Shown: positions 1 to 8,067, numbered from the stretch's first letter. The stretch is 64,000 nt of DNA from Curtobacterium sp. TC1 (GCF_019844075.1 NZ_CP081964.1:930001-994000); one strand, 5' to 3'. Notes: a model not told the origin generated them from the letters alone. Made by a program: numbers and translations.

Positions 1-25
1 CGAGCGCTGAGCGTCGAGCGTCGAG

Positions 26-73
26 CCGGAACGACGTGGTGGACGTCGTGCGACGTCGACCACGTCGTTCCGG
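26..73. terminator. Long hairpin downstream of the MFS gene (family B palindrome)
   Basis: A nearly perfect palindrome: outer 15-bp arms CCGGAACGACGTGGT / ACCACGTCGTTCCGG enclose an inner GACGTCG-TG-CGACGTC. It lies 17 bp beyond the stop of the minus-strand MFS gene, so it probably ends that transcript. There is no T-tract. The outer arms match a hairpin at 54315-54374, so this is a dispersed element and not a unique terminator. Confidence 0.7.
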
Positions 74-90
74 GTCGGGGTGGCTGCCGC

Positions 91-1353
91 TCAGCGCACG
101 CTGCGGATCGGGATCACGACGAGTGCGCCGACGAGTGCCACGATGCCGGCGCCCCAGAGCAGCACCGGGTAGTTGTCACCAGCGCCGACCCCGAGCAGCA
201 AGGCACCGAGTGCCGGCGCGAAGGACTGCGGCAGGGAGTTCGCGATGTTCATGACGCCGAGGTCCTTGCCGGGCTTGTCCTTGTCGGGCAGGACATCGAC
301 CACCAGGGCGTTGTCGACGGCCACGTAGATGCCGTAGGCGAAGCCCATGATCACCTCGGCGACGTAGAACACGGTGACGTCCTGCGCGTAGACGAGCACG
401 ACGAGGCCCACGCCGAAGAGCAGGGTCGAGCCGCCGACGAAGACCTTGCGGCGGCGCAGCCGGTCGGACAGCCAGCCGGAGAACGCCGTGCCGATCATGA
501 GCGCGATCGTGTAGAGCAGGACACCGAACGCCACTGCCGAGGTGGCGCGTTGCGCGGTCATGCCGAGGTGGTCCTGCATGTAGAACAGCCGGAACGTCGT
601 GAACAGGAACGTGGCGAGGATGATCAGGAACCGCGACCACCACGCCAGACCGTAGTCGCGGTGCGTGATCGGGTTCGTCCAGAAGGTCTGCACGATCGTG
701 AGCCACGAGAACGGCTTCGGTCGGACCTCGGGGATGCGGTCGGGGGTGACGAACGCGTACACCAGCACGCAGAGCACGCCGAGGACGCCGGGCAGGATGA
801 ACAGCAGCGGCAGGTTCTCGACCAGCAGGACGGCGGCGTAGGTGCCGGCGAGCACGGCGAGGTTCTGCGCCAGCCCGATCACGCTCGATGCCCGGCCGCG
901 TTGCAGCTCGGGGACGTTGTCCGCCCAGCTGGCCATCATCGCCGAGTACGCGGCGTTCGACCCGAGCTGGCAGACGATCCACGCCACGGTGAGCATGCCG
1001 ACGTTCGGCGAGGAGGCCACCATGGCGAGTCCGCCGAGCAGCACCAGGATGCCGGCGAGCAGCCACGGGCGCCGCCGCCCCCACCGCGTCCGGGTTCGAT
1101 CACTCAGGGCGCCGAACAGCGGGTTGCCGAAGATCGCGCCGAGTGATCCGAGCGGCAGCGCGACGGCGATCACCGAGGCGGGGTCGTCCGGGTTCAGCGC
1201 CTGGGCCTTCAGCTGCATGCTGACGTAGACCGGCGACAGGATCGCCACGTAGATGCCGAACTGCGCCAGTCCGAGGGCGGTCAGGTACCAGTTGCTGACG
1301 TGGTTGGTCGGGGTGGCGGTGGTGAACGGGTGCGCCGGCAGCCTTGTCGACAT
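91..1353 (-). CDS. MFS transporter, sugar/glycoside type
   Basis: A 420-residue, twelve-helix major facilitator. The loop after helix 2 carries the MFS signature (GALSDRTRTRWGRRRPWLL), and a second conserved loop (SGWLSDRLRRRK) lies after helix 8. The N-terminal NWYLTALGLAQFGIYVAILSP and the long R-rich motif suggest the glycoside/sugar:cation type, but the substrate cannot be read. The start follows GAGGAGGA closely. It is divergent from an operon of sugar oxidoreductases and a TIM-barrel epimerase (1518-5188), with two operator-like motifs between them, so it is probably the transporter for that pathway. A strong hairpin follows the stop. Confidence 0.85.
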   Translation of the reverse strand: MSTRLPAHPFTTATPTNHVSNWYLTALGLAQFGIYVAILSPVYVSMQLKAQALNPDDPASVIAVALPLGSLGAIFGNPLFGALSDRTRTRWGRRRPWLLAGILVLLGGLAMVASSPNVGMLTVAWIVCQLGSNAAYSAMMASWADNVPELQRGRASSVIGLAQNLAVLAGTYAAVLLVENLPLLFILPGVLGVLCVLVYAFVTPDRIPEVRPKPFSWLTIVQTFWTNPITHRDYGLAWWSRFLIILATFLFTTFRLFYMQDHLGMTAQRATSAVAFGVLLYTIALMIGTAFSGWLSDRLRRRKVFVGGSTLLFGVGLVVLVYAQDVTVFYVAEVIMGFAYGIYVAVDNALVVDVLPDKDKPGKDLGVMNIANSLPQSFAPALGALLLGVGAGDNYPVLLWGAGIVALVGALVVIPIRSVR

Positions 1354-1416
1354 CGACTCCTCCTCGGGTCGTGTGCACGTCGTCCGGTCGGAAACCCGGT
1401 CATCGGTGACGCGCGT

Positions 1417-1463
1417 TTGGCTCGTGCTAACCTGACGACGTCGGCGATGTTATCTCGTGCCAA
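1417..1463. promoter_or_regulatory. Divergent control region with two TTGGC-4-GCCAA operators
   Basis: The 164-bp gap between the MFS gene and the oxidoreductase operon contains TTGGCTCGTGCTAA (1417-1430) and TTATCTCGTGCCAA (1450-1463). Both are variants of an inverted repeat TTGGC-TCGT-GCCAA, 33 bp apart, about three helical turns. A third copy, TTGGCTCGTGACAA, lies at 6539-6552. This is the form of a LacI- or GntR-type operator. No regulator gene sits next to it, so the binding protein is unknown. No convincing -35/-10 pair could be fixed. Confidence 0.55.
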
Positions 1464-1517
1464 GCACAAACGCCACCGCCCGACGACGAACCACGGAACC
1501 GCGAGCACTGGAGCACG

Positions 1518-2549
1518 ATGATCCCCACCGCCCTGCCCGAACCCGAGCTCTTCACGACGGCGTCCGGTGATCCGTCCCTCGGCTGGGGGATCGTCGGACC
1601 CGGCTGGATCGCCGGCGAGTTCGCCACCGCGGTGCGCGCTTCGACCGCCCAGCGCATCGTCGCCGTCGCGTCCCGGTCACTGCCCCGCGCATCCGCGTTC
1701 GCTGCCGAGCACGGGATCGAGGCGGCCGTCGAGGGTGTCGACGCCCTCGTCGCCCGGCCCGACGTCGACGTGGTCTACATCGCGACACCGCAGAGCGAGC
1801 ACGCCGCGGTGGCCCTGGCAGCGATCGCCGCCGGCAAGCACGTGCTCATCGAGAAGCCCTTCACCGTCACGGCTGCCGAGGCCCGCACCGTCGCCGACGC
1901 CGCACGCGCCGCCGGGGTGTTCGCGATGGAGGGCATGTGGAGCCGGTACCTGCCGCAGGCCTCGGTGCTCCGGACCCTGCTGGCGGACGGAGCGCTCGGC
2001 GAGGTGCGCAGCGTGCTCGCCGACCACGGCCAGGCGATCCCGTTCGGCCCGGACCACCGGCTGTTCCGTCCGGAGCTCGGCGGGGGAGCGCTGCTCGACC
2101 TCGGCATCTACGCCGTGCAGTTCGCCTCGATGGTGCTCGGCGCACCGCAGCGGGTGACGGCTCGCGGGCGTCTGACCGAGTCGGGCGTCGACGCCTCCGG
2201 CTCGCTCGTCCTCGAACACGGCGCCGCCCAGGCCGTCCTGCACACGACCATCGCCGCGCGGACGCCGACGACCGCGTCCATCGCCGGCACCGAGGGCACG
2301 ATCGCCTTCGCCGGGCCGTTCTACAACCCGACGACCTTCACGATCTCGGCCGCCGCGCACGGATCGCCCGTCCTGCACTGGGATGACCCGACACCGCTGC
2401 GGGGCTTCGCCGCCCTGGCGTGGGAGGCCACTGCCCTGGCACGCTTCGTCGGCGAGGGGCGGACGGAGTCCCCGCTGCACACCCTCGACGAGACGATCTC
2501 GATCCTCGAGACCATCGACACCGCCCGCGCGCAGATCGCCGCGGGCTGA
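1518..2549 (+). CDS. Gfo/Idh/MocA family NAD(P)-dependent oxidoreductase
   Basis: 343 residues. The N-terminal Rossmann fold has GIVGPGWIA near residues 24-32, and the family's conserved EKP (GKHVLIEKPFTVT) lies at about 112-114. The C-terminal half is the alpha/beta substrate domain. Enzymes of this family oxidise or reduce a hydroxyl of sugars, inositols or glycosides. This one is of the short trans-dihydrodiol/glucose-fructose type. The ATG follows GGAG by four bases. It is the first gene of a plus-strand operon running to 5188, so it probably acts on the sugar handled by the neighbouring oxidoreductase and epimerase. Substrate unknown. Confidence 0.87.
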   Translation: MIPTALPEPELFTTASGDPSLGWGIVGPGWIAGEFATAVRASTAQRIVAVASRSLPRASAFAAEHGIEAAVEGVDALVARPDVDVVYIATPQSEHAAVALAAIAAGKHVLIEKPFTVTAAEARTVADAARAAGVFAMEGMWSRYLPQASVLRTLLADGALGEVRSVLADHGQAIPFGPDHRLFRPELGGGALLDLGIYAVQFASMVLGAPQRVTARGRLTESGVDASGSLVLEHGAAQAVLHTTIAARTPTTASIAGTEGTIAFAGPFYNPTTFTISAAAHGSPVLHWDDPTPLRGFAALAWEATALARFVGEGRTESPLHTLDETISILETIDTARAQIAAG

Positions 2550-2562
2550 GCAGGAGACGACG

Positions 2563-3027
2563 ATGTCCGACCTCATCACCACCCTCGAACAGCAGGAGCG
2601 CGACCTCGTGCTCGACGCCTTCACCCACGACGACGCCTGGGAGCTGGGTTCCCTGATCCGCGGCATCGCCCACGAGGCCGGCCACGCCGTCGGCATCGAC
2701 ATCCGACGTCCCGGCCTCGGGCTGTTCCGCGCCGCCACCCCGGGAATCACCCCGGACCAGCACGTCTGGATCGACCGCAAGGCCGCGGTGGTGCTCCGGA
2801 TGGAGCAGTCGAGTGCCCTCGTCGACGCCCGGTTGTCCGCCGCCGGGGTCGATCCCGCTGCGATCGGATGGCTCGGCGCCGAGTACGCCGTGACCGGAGG
2901 GTCGTTCCCGATCCGGGTCCGCGGAGCCGGGGTGGTCGCCGCGGCGACGGCGTCCGGGCTGTCCTCGACGGAGGACCACGACCTCGTCGTCGCCGGCCTC
3001 CGTGCGTTCCTCGAGGAGCGCCGGTGA
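2563..3027 (+). CDS. HbpS-like / UPF0303 (haem-degrading domain) protein
   Basis: A 154-residue single-domain cytosolic protein starting MSDLITTLEQQERDL, 13 bp after the previous stop and behind AGGAG. The pattern (LGSLIRGIAHEAG, VGIDIRRPGLGLFRA, VWIDRKAAVVLRMEQSS, GGSFPIRVRGAGVVAAATASGL) fits the DUF336/HbpS-like fold often labelled haem-degrading domain. Members often sit in sugar or diol catabolic operons, where their biochemical role is not established. Its stop overlaps the next start (GTGA), implying translational coupling with the oxidoreductase. I would not infer haem metabolism from this context. Confidence 0.75.
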   Translation: MSDLITTLEQQERDLVLDAFTHDDAWELGSLIRGIAHEAGHAVGIDIRRPGLGLFRAATPGITPDQHVWIDRKAAVVLRMEQSSALVDARLSAAGVDPAAIGWLGAEYAVTGGSFPIRVRGAGVVAAATASGLSSTEDHDLVVAGLRAFLEERR

Positions 3028-4178
3028 CCGCACTCCGCGTCGCCGTGATCGGGACGGGCATGATCGCGGACGCGCACGTCCGGGCGGCCCGTGACGCCGG
3101 CGCGGTCGTCGGCGGGGTGCTCGGCTCGTCGGCGTCGCGATCCCGGCAGGCCGCCGAACGGTGGGGCGTGCCGGCCGGGTACGCGTCCGTCGACGAACTG
3201 ATCGCGGACCGGCCGGACGTCGTCCACGTCTGCACGCCGAACGACACCCACGTCGACTACGCCCTAGCCGCCACGGCGGCCGGGCTGCACACCGTCGTCG
3301 AGAAGCCGGTCGCGATGACGCTCCCGGACGCCCGACGGCTCGCCGAGGCCGTGCACGCCGCCGGCACGGTGAGCACGGTCCCCTACGTCTACCGGTACCA
3401 CCCGATGGTCCGGGAGCTCCGTGCCCGGGTCGCCGCCGGCACGCTCGGCCGGGTGCTGACCCTGCACGGCTCGTACCTGCAGGACTGGATGGTGTCGCCG
3501 GACGCCTCGACGTGGCGGGTCGACCCGGAGCGGGGCGGGCCGTCGCGGGCGTTCGCGGACATCGGGACGCACTGGACCGACCTGGCCGAGTTCATCACCG
3601 GAACTCGGTTCACGGAGTTGACCGCCCGGACGTCGATCGCCTACCCCGAGCGCCCCGATCCCACCTCCGCCGGTGCATCGTTCGGCGGAAGCGGAAGCGC
3701 TACCGGCGCCGGCGCGGGCACCGGCACCGTCCCGGTCCGCACCGAGGACACCGCCGTCGTGACCTTCGCCACCGCCGACGGCACCCTGGCCAACACCGTG
3801 GTCTCGCAGGTTGCGGCCGGCCGGAAGAACCGCCTGTGGATCGAGGTCGACGGCTCGCAGGGTTCAGCCGTGTTCGACCAGGAGCACCCCGAGTCCGTGT
3901 GGTTCGGCGGCGAGCACGGTTCCACGACGGTGCACCGGGCCGAGGGGCCCGTATCCGCCGACCAGGCGCGGCTCAACCGGACACCGGCCGGGCACTCGCA
4001 GGGCTGGACGGACGCCTTCGCGGCGTTCTGCGCCGACACCTACGCCGCGGTCCGTGGCGAGACACCCGAGGGACTCCCCACCGTCGAGGACGGCGTCCGC
4101 TCGCTCGAGGTCGTCGACGCCGTCCTGCGCGGAGCCGCGACCGGACGGTGGACGAGCACCAGCACGGAGGAACGATGA
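3024..4178 (+). CDS. Gfo/Idh/MocA family oxidoreductase
   Basis: The GTG at 3024 overlaps the upstream stop by 4 bp and places the Rossmann motif right at the N-terminus (VTALRVAVIGTGMIADAH), so I prefer it to upstream starts that would overlap the HbpS-like gene. 384 residues. EKP lies in GLHTVVEKPVAMT near residue 96. The segment LHGSYLQDWMVSPDASTWR is also present in the 16677 oxidoreductase ([18 protein letters not shown]), so these two belong to one subgroup. A low-complexity Gly/Ser/Thr stretch lies around residue 220. It is likely a glycoside or sugar dehydrogenase paired with the epimerase that overlaps its stop. Confidence 0.86.
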   Translation: MTALRVAVIGTGMIADAHVRAARDAGAVVGGVLGSSASRSRQAAERWGVPAGYASVDELIADRPDVVHVCTPNDTHVDYALAATAAGLHTVVEKPVAMTLPDARRLAEAVHAAGTVSTVPYVYRYHPMVRELRARVAAGTLGRVLTLHGSYLQDWMVSPDASTWRVDPERGGPSRAFADIGTHWTDLAEFITGTRFTELTARTSIAYPERPDPTSAGASFGGSGSATGAGAGTGTVPVRTEDTAVVTFATADGTLANTVVSQVAAGRKNRLWIEVDGSQGSAVFDQEHPESVWFGGEHGSTTVHRAEGPVSADQARLNRTPAGHSQGWTDAFAAFCADTYAAVRGETPEGLPTVEDGVRSLEVVDAVLRGAATGRWTSTSTEER

Positions 4179-5188
4179 GCACCACCACCAACCCCGTCAC
4201 CCTGTTCACCGGGCAGTGGGCCGACCTGCCCTTCGAGGAGGTCGCCCGCCTGGCCGCGGAGTGGGGCTACGACGGCCTCGAGATCGCAGCGTCCGGCGAC
4301 CACCTCGACCTCGCTCGCGCGGACGAGGACGACGCCTACCTGCGCAGCCGGCTCGAGGTCCTCGACCGCCACGGCCTCGGGGTGTGGGCAATCTCGAACC
4401 ACCTCGCAGGGCAAGCCGTCTGCGACGACCCGATCGACTTCCGCCACCGCGCGATCCTGCGCGACGCCGTGTGGGGCGACGGTGACGGCGAGGGAGTCCG
4501 GCAGCGCGCCGCCGCCGACATGCAGCGTGCGGCCCGCGTGGCGCGGAAGATGGGCGTCGACACCGTCGTCGGGTTCACCGGGTCGAGCATCTGGCAGTAC
4601 GTCGCGATGTTCCCGCCCGTCGGGCAGGACGTCATCGACGCCGGCTACCAGGACTTCGCGGACCGGTGGAACCCGATCCTCGACGTGTTCGACGCCGAGG
4701 GCGTCCGCTTCGCCCACGAGGTCCACCCATCCGAGATCGCGTACGACCACTGGACGAGCGTGCGTGCCCTCGAGGCGATCGACCACCGCTTGGCCTTCGG
4801 GTTCAACTGGGACCCGTCGCACATGGCGTGGCAAGGCATCGACACCGTCGGCTTCATCACCGACTTCGCGGACCGCATCCACCACGTCGACTGCAAGGAC
4901 ACCCGCATCCGTCCTGCGTCGGGCCGGCAGGGCATCCTCGGATCGCACCTGCCGTGGGGCGACCCACGCCGCGGATGGGACTTCGTCTCGACCGGGCACG
5001 GGGACACCCCGTGGGAGGACGCGTTCCGCGCACTCCGGCACATCGGCTACGCCGGCCCGATCTCCGTCGAGTGGGAGGACGCCGGCATGGACCGCCTGCA
5101 CGGCGCCGCCGAGGCGGCCGCGTTCGTCCGCGCCCTGCTCTGGCCGCAGCCGCAGGCTGCGTTCGACGCCGCCTTCAGCAACCAGTAG
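4175..5188 (+). CDS. Sugar phosphate isomerase/epimerase-like TIM barrel
   Basis: 337 residues, coupled to the upstream oxidoreductase by an ATGA overlap. It is a xylose-isomerase-like TIM barrel: [20 protein letters not shown] at the N-terminus, metal-ligand patterns [13 protein letters not shown] (Glu, about 185), NWDPSHMAWQG (Asp/His, about 215), HVDCKD (His/Asp) and [11 protein letters not shown] (Glu, near the end). A close paralogue lies at 19694-20746, sharing the start motif and [15 protein letters not shown]. Related barrels act as epimerases, isomerases or lyases on keto-sugars made by Gfo/Idh/MocA partners. The exact reaction is unknown. A strong hairpin follows the stop. Confidence 0.82.
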   Translation: MSTTTNPVTLFTGQWADLPFEEVARLAAEWGYDGLEIAASGDHLDLARADEDDAYLRSRLEVLDRHGLGVWAISNHLAGQAVCDDPIDFRHRAILRDAVWGDGDGEGVRQRAAADMQRAARVARKMGVDTVVGFTGSSIWQYVAMFPPVGQDVIDAGYQDFADRWNPILDVFDAEGVRFAHEVHPSEIAYDHWTSVRALEAIDHRLAFGFNWDPSHMAWQGIDTVGFITDFADRIHHVDCKDTRIRPASGRQGILGSHLPWGDPRRGWDFVSTGHGDTPWEDAFRALRHIGYAGPISVEWEDAGMDRLHGAAEAAAFVRALLWPQPQAAFDAAFSNQ

Positions 5189-5204
5189 CGGTGGTCGTCA
5201 CCGC

Positions 5205-5256
5205 GTGACGGACGGGAGGCCCGGTGCCAGCTGGCACCGCGCCTCCCGTCCGTCAC
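5205..5256. terminator. Bidirectional hairpin, family A palindrome
   Basis: Arms GTGACGGACGGGAGGC (5205-5220) and GCCTCCCGTCCGTCAC (5241-5256) are perfectly complementary, with an inner palindrome GGTGCCAGCTGGCACC. It sits between the convergent epimerase and Dabb genes and would end both transcripts. The core GGACGGGAGGC/GCCTCCCGTCC recurs at 23.3-23.6 kb and, with changes, at 40.9 kb. Confidence 0.8.
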
Positions 5257-5283
5257 CTGGTCGCGTTCGCGACCCGCACCCGC

Positions 5284-5583
5284 TCAGGCGGGCAGCGGCA
5301 CGAAGTCGAACTCCTGGAACGACGCGACCTCGTCCGCCCAACGGGTGGCGACGAAGCGTTGGTGCGCGGGGTGTGCGTCGTACGCCGAGTAGGTGTCCTG
5401 GTCGGCGAACACCATCGAGAACTGGAACCGGAAGTCGCTCTGCGTGGACACCTGGCGCGACACCGTGAAGTCCTGCACGCCGGGGATCGCCGGCAGGGTG
5501 TCGCGGGCGGTCTCGAGGAACGCGGCCTCGTGCGGGGATCCCGCGGCGTGGACGAGCGTGAAGCAGACGGTGTGGACGATCAT
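5284..5583 (-). CDS. Dabb (stress-responsive A/B barrel) domain protein
   Basis: 99 residues beginning MIVHTVCFTLVHAAG. The ATG at 5583 overlaps the upstream stop (ATGA), so I take it in preference to a longer reading that would run into the neighbour. The sequence FSMVFADQDTYSAYDAHPAHQRFV is the Dabb signature: a ferredoxin-like dimeric barrel seen in olivetolic acid cyclase and in small stress or catabolic proteins. The function is not predictable beyond the fold. It is coupled to the beta-propeller gene at 5580-6515. Confidence 0.8.
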   Translation of the reverse strand: MIVHTVCFTLVHAAGSPHEAAFLETARDTLPAIPGVQDFTVSRQVSTQSDFRFQFSMVFADQDTYSAYDAHPAHQRFVATRWADEVASFQEFDFVPLPA

Positions 5584-6515
5584 GCGGGTTCTCCGGTGGG
5601 GTAGTCGACGAAGGCGAAGGCGGATCCGTCGGGCGCCCACCCGTTGACGTTGAGGGTGCCCTGCCCGCCGTCGAGCTCGACGATGGTCTCGGCTGCCTGC
5701 CAGACCTCGGGTCCCCAGGCGCTGACGGATCCGTCACCGGTGACGAGGCGCAACCGCACGCGCTTGTCGGCCGGGTGCCCTTCGGTGCCGGGCGGGAACG
5801 ACAGGTAGACGGCGGCGTCGTCGGTCGGGGCGGGATGTGGGAACCAGTTGACGTGCTCGTCGACGGTGAGCTGCTCGATGCCGGTGCCGTCCGGACGGAC
5901 CCGGGCGATCTGGGCGTGCCCCGGTGTGGTCTCGAACTGCTCGGTGTTGAACAGGATCCACGCGCCGTCAGGCGTCCACTCCGGGCCGTCGGCCGCGGAG
6001 GGGTCCGTCGTCACGGCGCGGTCCGCGCTGCCGTCGACGCCCATCACCCGGATCGTGCCCGATGACCAGACCTCCTGACCGGACGGGTCGAGCCGGACGT
6101 AGGCGAGCTCGGAGCCGTCGGGGCTGACGCCGTGCAGGAAGTGCAGGCCGCCGTCGTCCGCGGTGACCCGGGTCGCTGGGCCGCCGGCGAGCGGGGCGCT
6201 CCAGATGTGGAAGTCGTTCGCGCTGACGTGCACGGTGACGCCGTCGGGATCGAGCACGTGGTCGTTGTTCAGGGGCGGGACGTCCTCGATCGCGACGTGC
6301 TCCGGAGCTGCGGCGCCGTCGGCCGGCATCGTCCAGAGGACCCCGTCGCCGTTCAGGACGAGGCGGCCGTCGGTGGTCCAGTTCGGCGCTTCGTAGAGCC
6401 GCTCGGCGGACTCGTGCACGGTGGTCACGCTGCGGTCGGCTCGGTGCCAGATCCGGATCCGGCAGGTCTGGCCCGGTGCGAGCACGCGACCCGGGGCTGC
6501 ATCGTCGAGGGGCAT
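5580..6515 (-). CDS. TolB-like PD40 beta-propeller protein
   Basis: 311 residues from the ATG at 6515, which follows GGAAAGG. Repeated blades of the WD40-like PD40 type are visible (APNWTTDGRLVLNGDG, GVSPDGSELAYVRLD, PEWTPDGAWILFNTEQ, NVNGWAPDGSAFAFVDYP). There is no signal peptide, so it is probably cytosolic, unlike TolB. Similar unsecreted PD40 proteins occur beside sugar lyase and oxidoreductase genes, and some resemble oligogalacturonate lyases, but I see no catalytic motif I can trust. Its promoter region holds the same operator as the 1.4-kb divergent promoter, which ties it to that sugar locus. Confidence 0.75.
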   Translation of the reverse strand: MPLDDAAPGRVLAPGQTCRIRIWHRADRSVTTVHESAERLYEAPNWTTDGRLVLNGDGVLWTMPADGAAAPEHVAIEDVPPLNNDHVLDPDGVTVHVSANDFHIWSAPLAGGPATRVTADDGGLHFLHGVSPDGSELAYVRLDPSGQEVWSSGTIRVMGVDGSADRAVTTDPSAADGPEWTPDGAWILFNTEQFETTPGHAQIARVRPDGTGIEQLTVDEHVNWFPHPAPTDDAAVYLSFPPGTEGHPADKRVRLRLVTGDGSVSAWGPEVWQAAETIVELDGGQGTLNVNGWAPDGSAFAFVDYPTGEPA

Positions 6516-6538
6516 GGCACACCTTTCCACAGTGAATG

Positions 6539-6552
6539 TTGGCTCGTGACAA
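6539..6552. promoter_or_regulatory. Operator copy TTGGCTCGTGACAA
   Basis: It lies 24 bp before the start of the beta-propeller gene, in the 39-bp gap behind the TetR stop. It matches the 1417 copy at 12 of 14 positions and keeps the TTGGC...CAA symmetry. It suggests that the 5.3-6.5 kb pair is controlled with the 0.1-5.2 kb sugar locus. Confidence 0.5.
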
Positions 6553-6554
6553 CC

Positions 6555-7163
6555 CTACCGGTTCATGGAGTCCGGATCGTGACCATGACTGGGGGCGGCG
6601 GTCGTCGCGCGGAACCCCCGGTCGAGGAACGCGATGATCCACCCGAAGCTCGCGTCGACGTCGGTGCGCATCTGGAACCCACCGGACGTCTCGATGGTCG
6701 CGAAGCCGTGCAGGACGCTGCGCAGCAGGCGGAGCGCGTGCACCTCGTCGGCGGGGTCGAGCCCGTAGCCGCGCAGCGCTGCTGCGAACGAGGCGAGGGT
6801 GCGCTCCAGGGCCACGGCCAACGGGTCGTCCGGCCCGGTGGGACGGATCCCGACCGTCGCCTCGTACCGACCGGGGTGGCGCTGCACGTACCGGCGGACG
6901 GTCTGCGCGGCCGCCTCGACGGCGTCGCGCCCGGCGAGCCCCTGCATCGCGTCGCGCAGGTCGTCGCCGAGTTCGTTCGCGGCGAGGATCGCGATCCGGC
7001 GGGTCAGGTCGGTGAGTCCGTCGACGTGCTTGTACAGCGACGGCGACTTCACGCCGAGCCGTTCGGCGACGACGCTCATGCTCAGCCGTGCGAGCCCGAT
7101 CTCGTCGGCCAGCCCTGCCGCGGCGGTGGTGACGGCGGCGGGGTCGAGTCCTGCCCTAGCCAC
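6555..7163 (-). CDS. TetR/AcrR family transcriptional regulator
   Basis: About 202 residues. The GTG at 7163 (VARAGLDPAAVTTAAAGLAD) overlaps the hydrolase stop by 8 bp; another GTG lies three codons upstream. The helix-turn-helix is LSMSVVAERLGVKSPSLYKHVDG at about residues 25-47, followed by an all-helical ligand-binding domain ending in FGWIIAFLDRGFRA, as in the TetR C-terminal domain that binds hydrophobic ligands. It is cotranscribed with the alpha/beta hydrolase, and the paired inverted repeats at 8021-8055 are its probable binding site. Confidence 0.85.
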   Translation of the reverse strand: MARAGLDPAAVTTAAAGLADEIGLARLSMSVVAERLGVKSPSLYKHVDGLTDLTRRIAILAANELGDDLRDAMQGLAGRDAVEAAAQTVRRYVQRHPGRYEATVGIRPTGPDDPLAVALERTLASFAAALRGYGLDPADEVHALRLLRSVLHGFATIETSGGFQMRTDVDASFGWIIAFLDRGFRATTAAPSHGHDPDSMNR

Positions 7164-8007
7164 GGTGGCCACCGACCGGCGCGAGCGTGCGGCCGAGGAA
7201 GGGGAGCACGAGCGCGAGGACCTCGGTCGGGGTCTCGGTGTGCGGGTAGTGGCCCGCGCCGTCGATGACGGCCAGCTCGCCGAGTCCGTCGGGCAGGTCG
7301 GCCAGGACCCGCTCCCCCTCGGCGCGGGGGACGGCCCAGTCCGGGTCGGCACTACCCTCGATCACCAGGACGGGGCAGCGCACGGCCGGCAGTCGGGCGC
7401 CGGCGTCGGCGGGTGCGGTCTTCGTCATCGCGCGGAGGACCGCCATCCGCTCCGGCTGCTGCAGCGTCGACTCGATGCGGCCCAGTTCCTCGGTCCAGTC
7501 GGTCGGCTTCGTCGGCACGGCGAGGTCCAGGTAGGCCAGCCAGCCGGCCAGGCTCCCCGTCGTCATCACCTTGGCGAGCTGGAATGTGCCGGCGCGGTGG
7601 CGGCGGTTCCGGAGCAGGCCGCCGAGGTCGAACGACTGCTTCCGCGTGAACGGCGCGAGCTCGACGATGCCGGCGACGACGTCGGGGGCATCGGCGGCGG
7701 CGATGGTGGCCGCCCCGCCGCTGATCGACTGCCCGACGATGACCGCGGGGCCGCCGAGGTGCCGGACGACGGCGACCAGGTCGCGAGCGATGTCGGCGCG
7801 CTGGTACGACGCCCATCCCGTGCTCGAGTCGCCACACCCGCGGATGTCGACGTTCGCCACCCGGTAGCCGGCGTCGACGAGTTCGGGGACCAGGAACCGG
7901 TAGGCGTGCCGGCTGTCGCCCATGCCGTGTGCGAGGACGACGAGCGGGCCGTCGCCGCTGACGTCGTACGCGATGGTGCCTTCGTCGGTGCGCAGGTGTT
8001 CGAGCAT
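7156..8007 (-). CDS. Alpha/beta hydrolase
   Basis: 283 residues from the ATG at 8007, which follows GGAGG by five bases; an ATG at 8019 is possible but has no such site. It has an oxyanion region (VVLAHGMGDS), a nucleophile elbow GQSISGG near residue 95, and a C-terminal catalytic His in DGAGHYPHTETP. This is the esterase/epoxide-hydrolase-like fold; the substrate is unknown. The first gene of a TetR-controlled operon, it probably hydrolyses a compound related to the TetR ligand. Confidence 0.82.
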   Translation of the reverse strand: MLEHLRTDEGTIAYDVSGDGPLVVLAHGMGDSRHAYRFLVPELVDAGYRVANVDIRGCGDSSTGWASYQRADIARDLVAVVRHLGGPAVIVGQSISGGAATIAAADAPDVVAGIVELAPFTRKQSFDLGGLLRNRRHRAGTFQLAKVMTTGSLAGWLAYLDLAVPTKPTDWTEELGRIESTLQQPERMAVLRAMTKTAPADAGARLPAVRCPVLVIEGSADPDWAVPRAEGERVLADLPDGLGELAVIDGAGHYPHTETPTEVLALVLPFLGRTLAPVGGHRG

Positions 8008-8020
8008 GACTGCCTCCATG

Positions 8021-8067
8021 GCTAAGTGTGTTAGCTAAAAGCTAAGACCATTAGCCGAACGTGTCAA
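8021..8067 (-). promoter_or_regulatory. Hydrolase promoter with two TetR-type operators
   Basis: A minus-strand -35 TTGACA (8062-8067) lies 17 bp from TAGCTT (8039-8044). Two inverted repeats, GCTAA-GTGTG-TTAGC (8021-8035) and GCTAA-GACCA-TTAGC (8041-8055), start exactly 20 bp apart, so they face the same side of the helix and cover the -10 region. The -35 overlaps the stop codon of the family-18 lipoprotein gene. This layout fits repression by the TetR protein encoded in the operon. Confidence 0.72.

Noticed and set aside
2563..3027. Haem oxygenase activity
   Set aside because: The family label comes from distant HbpS-like proteins. The operon is sugar-related and no haem gene lies near it.
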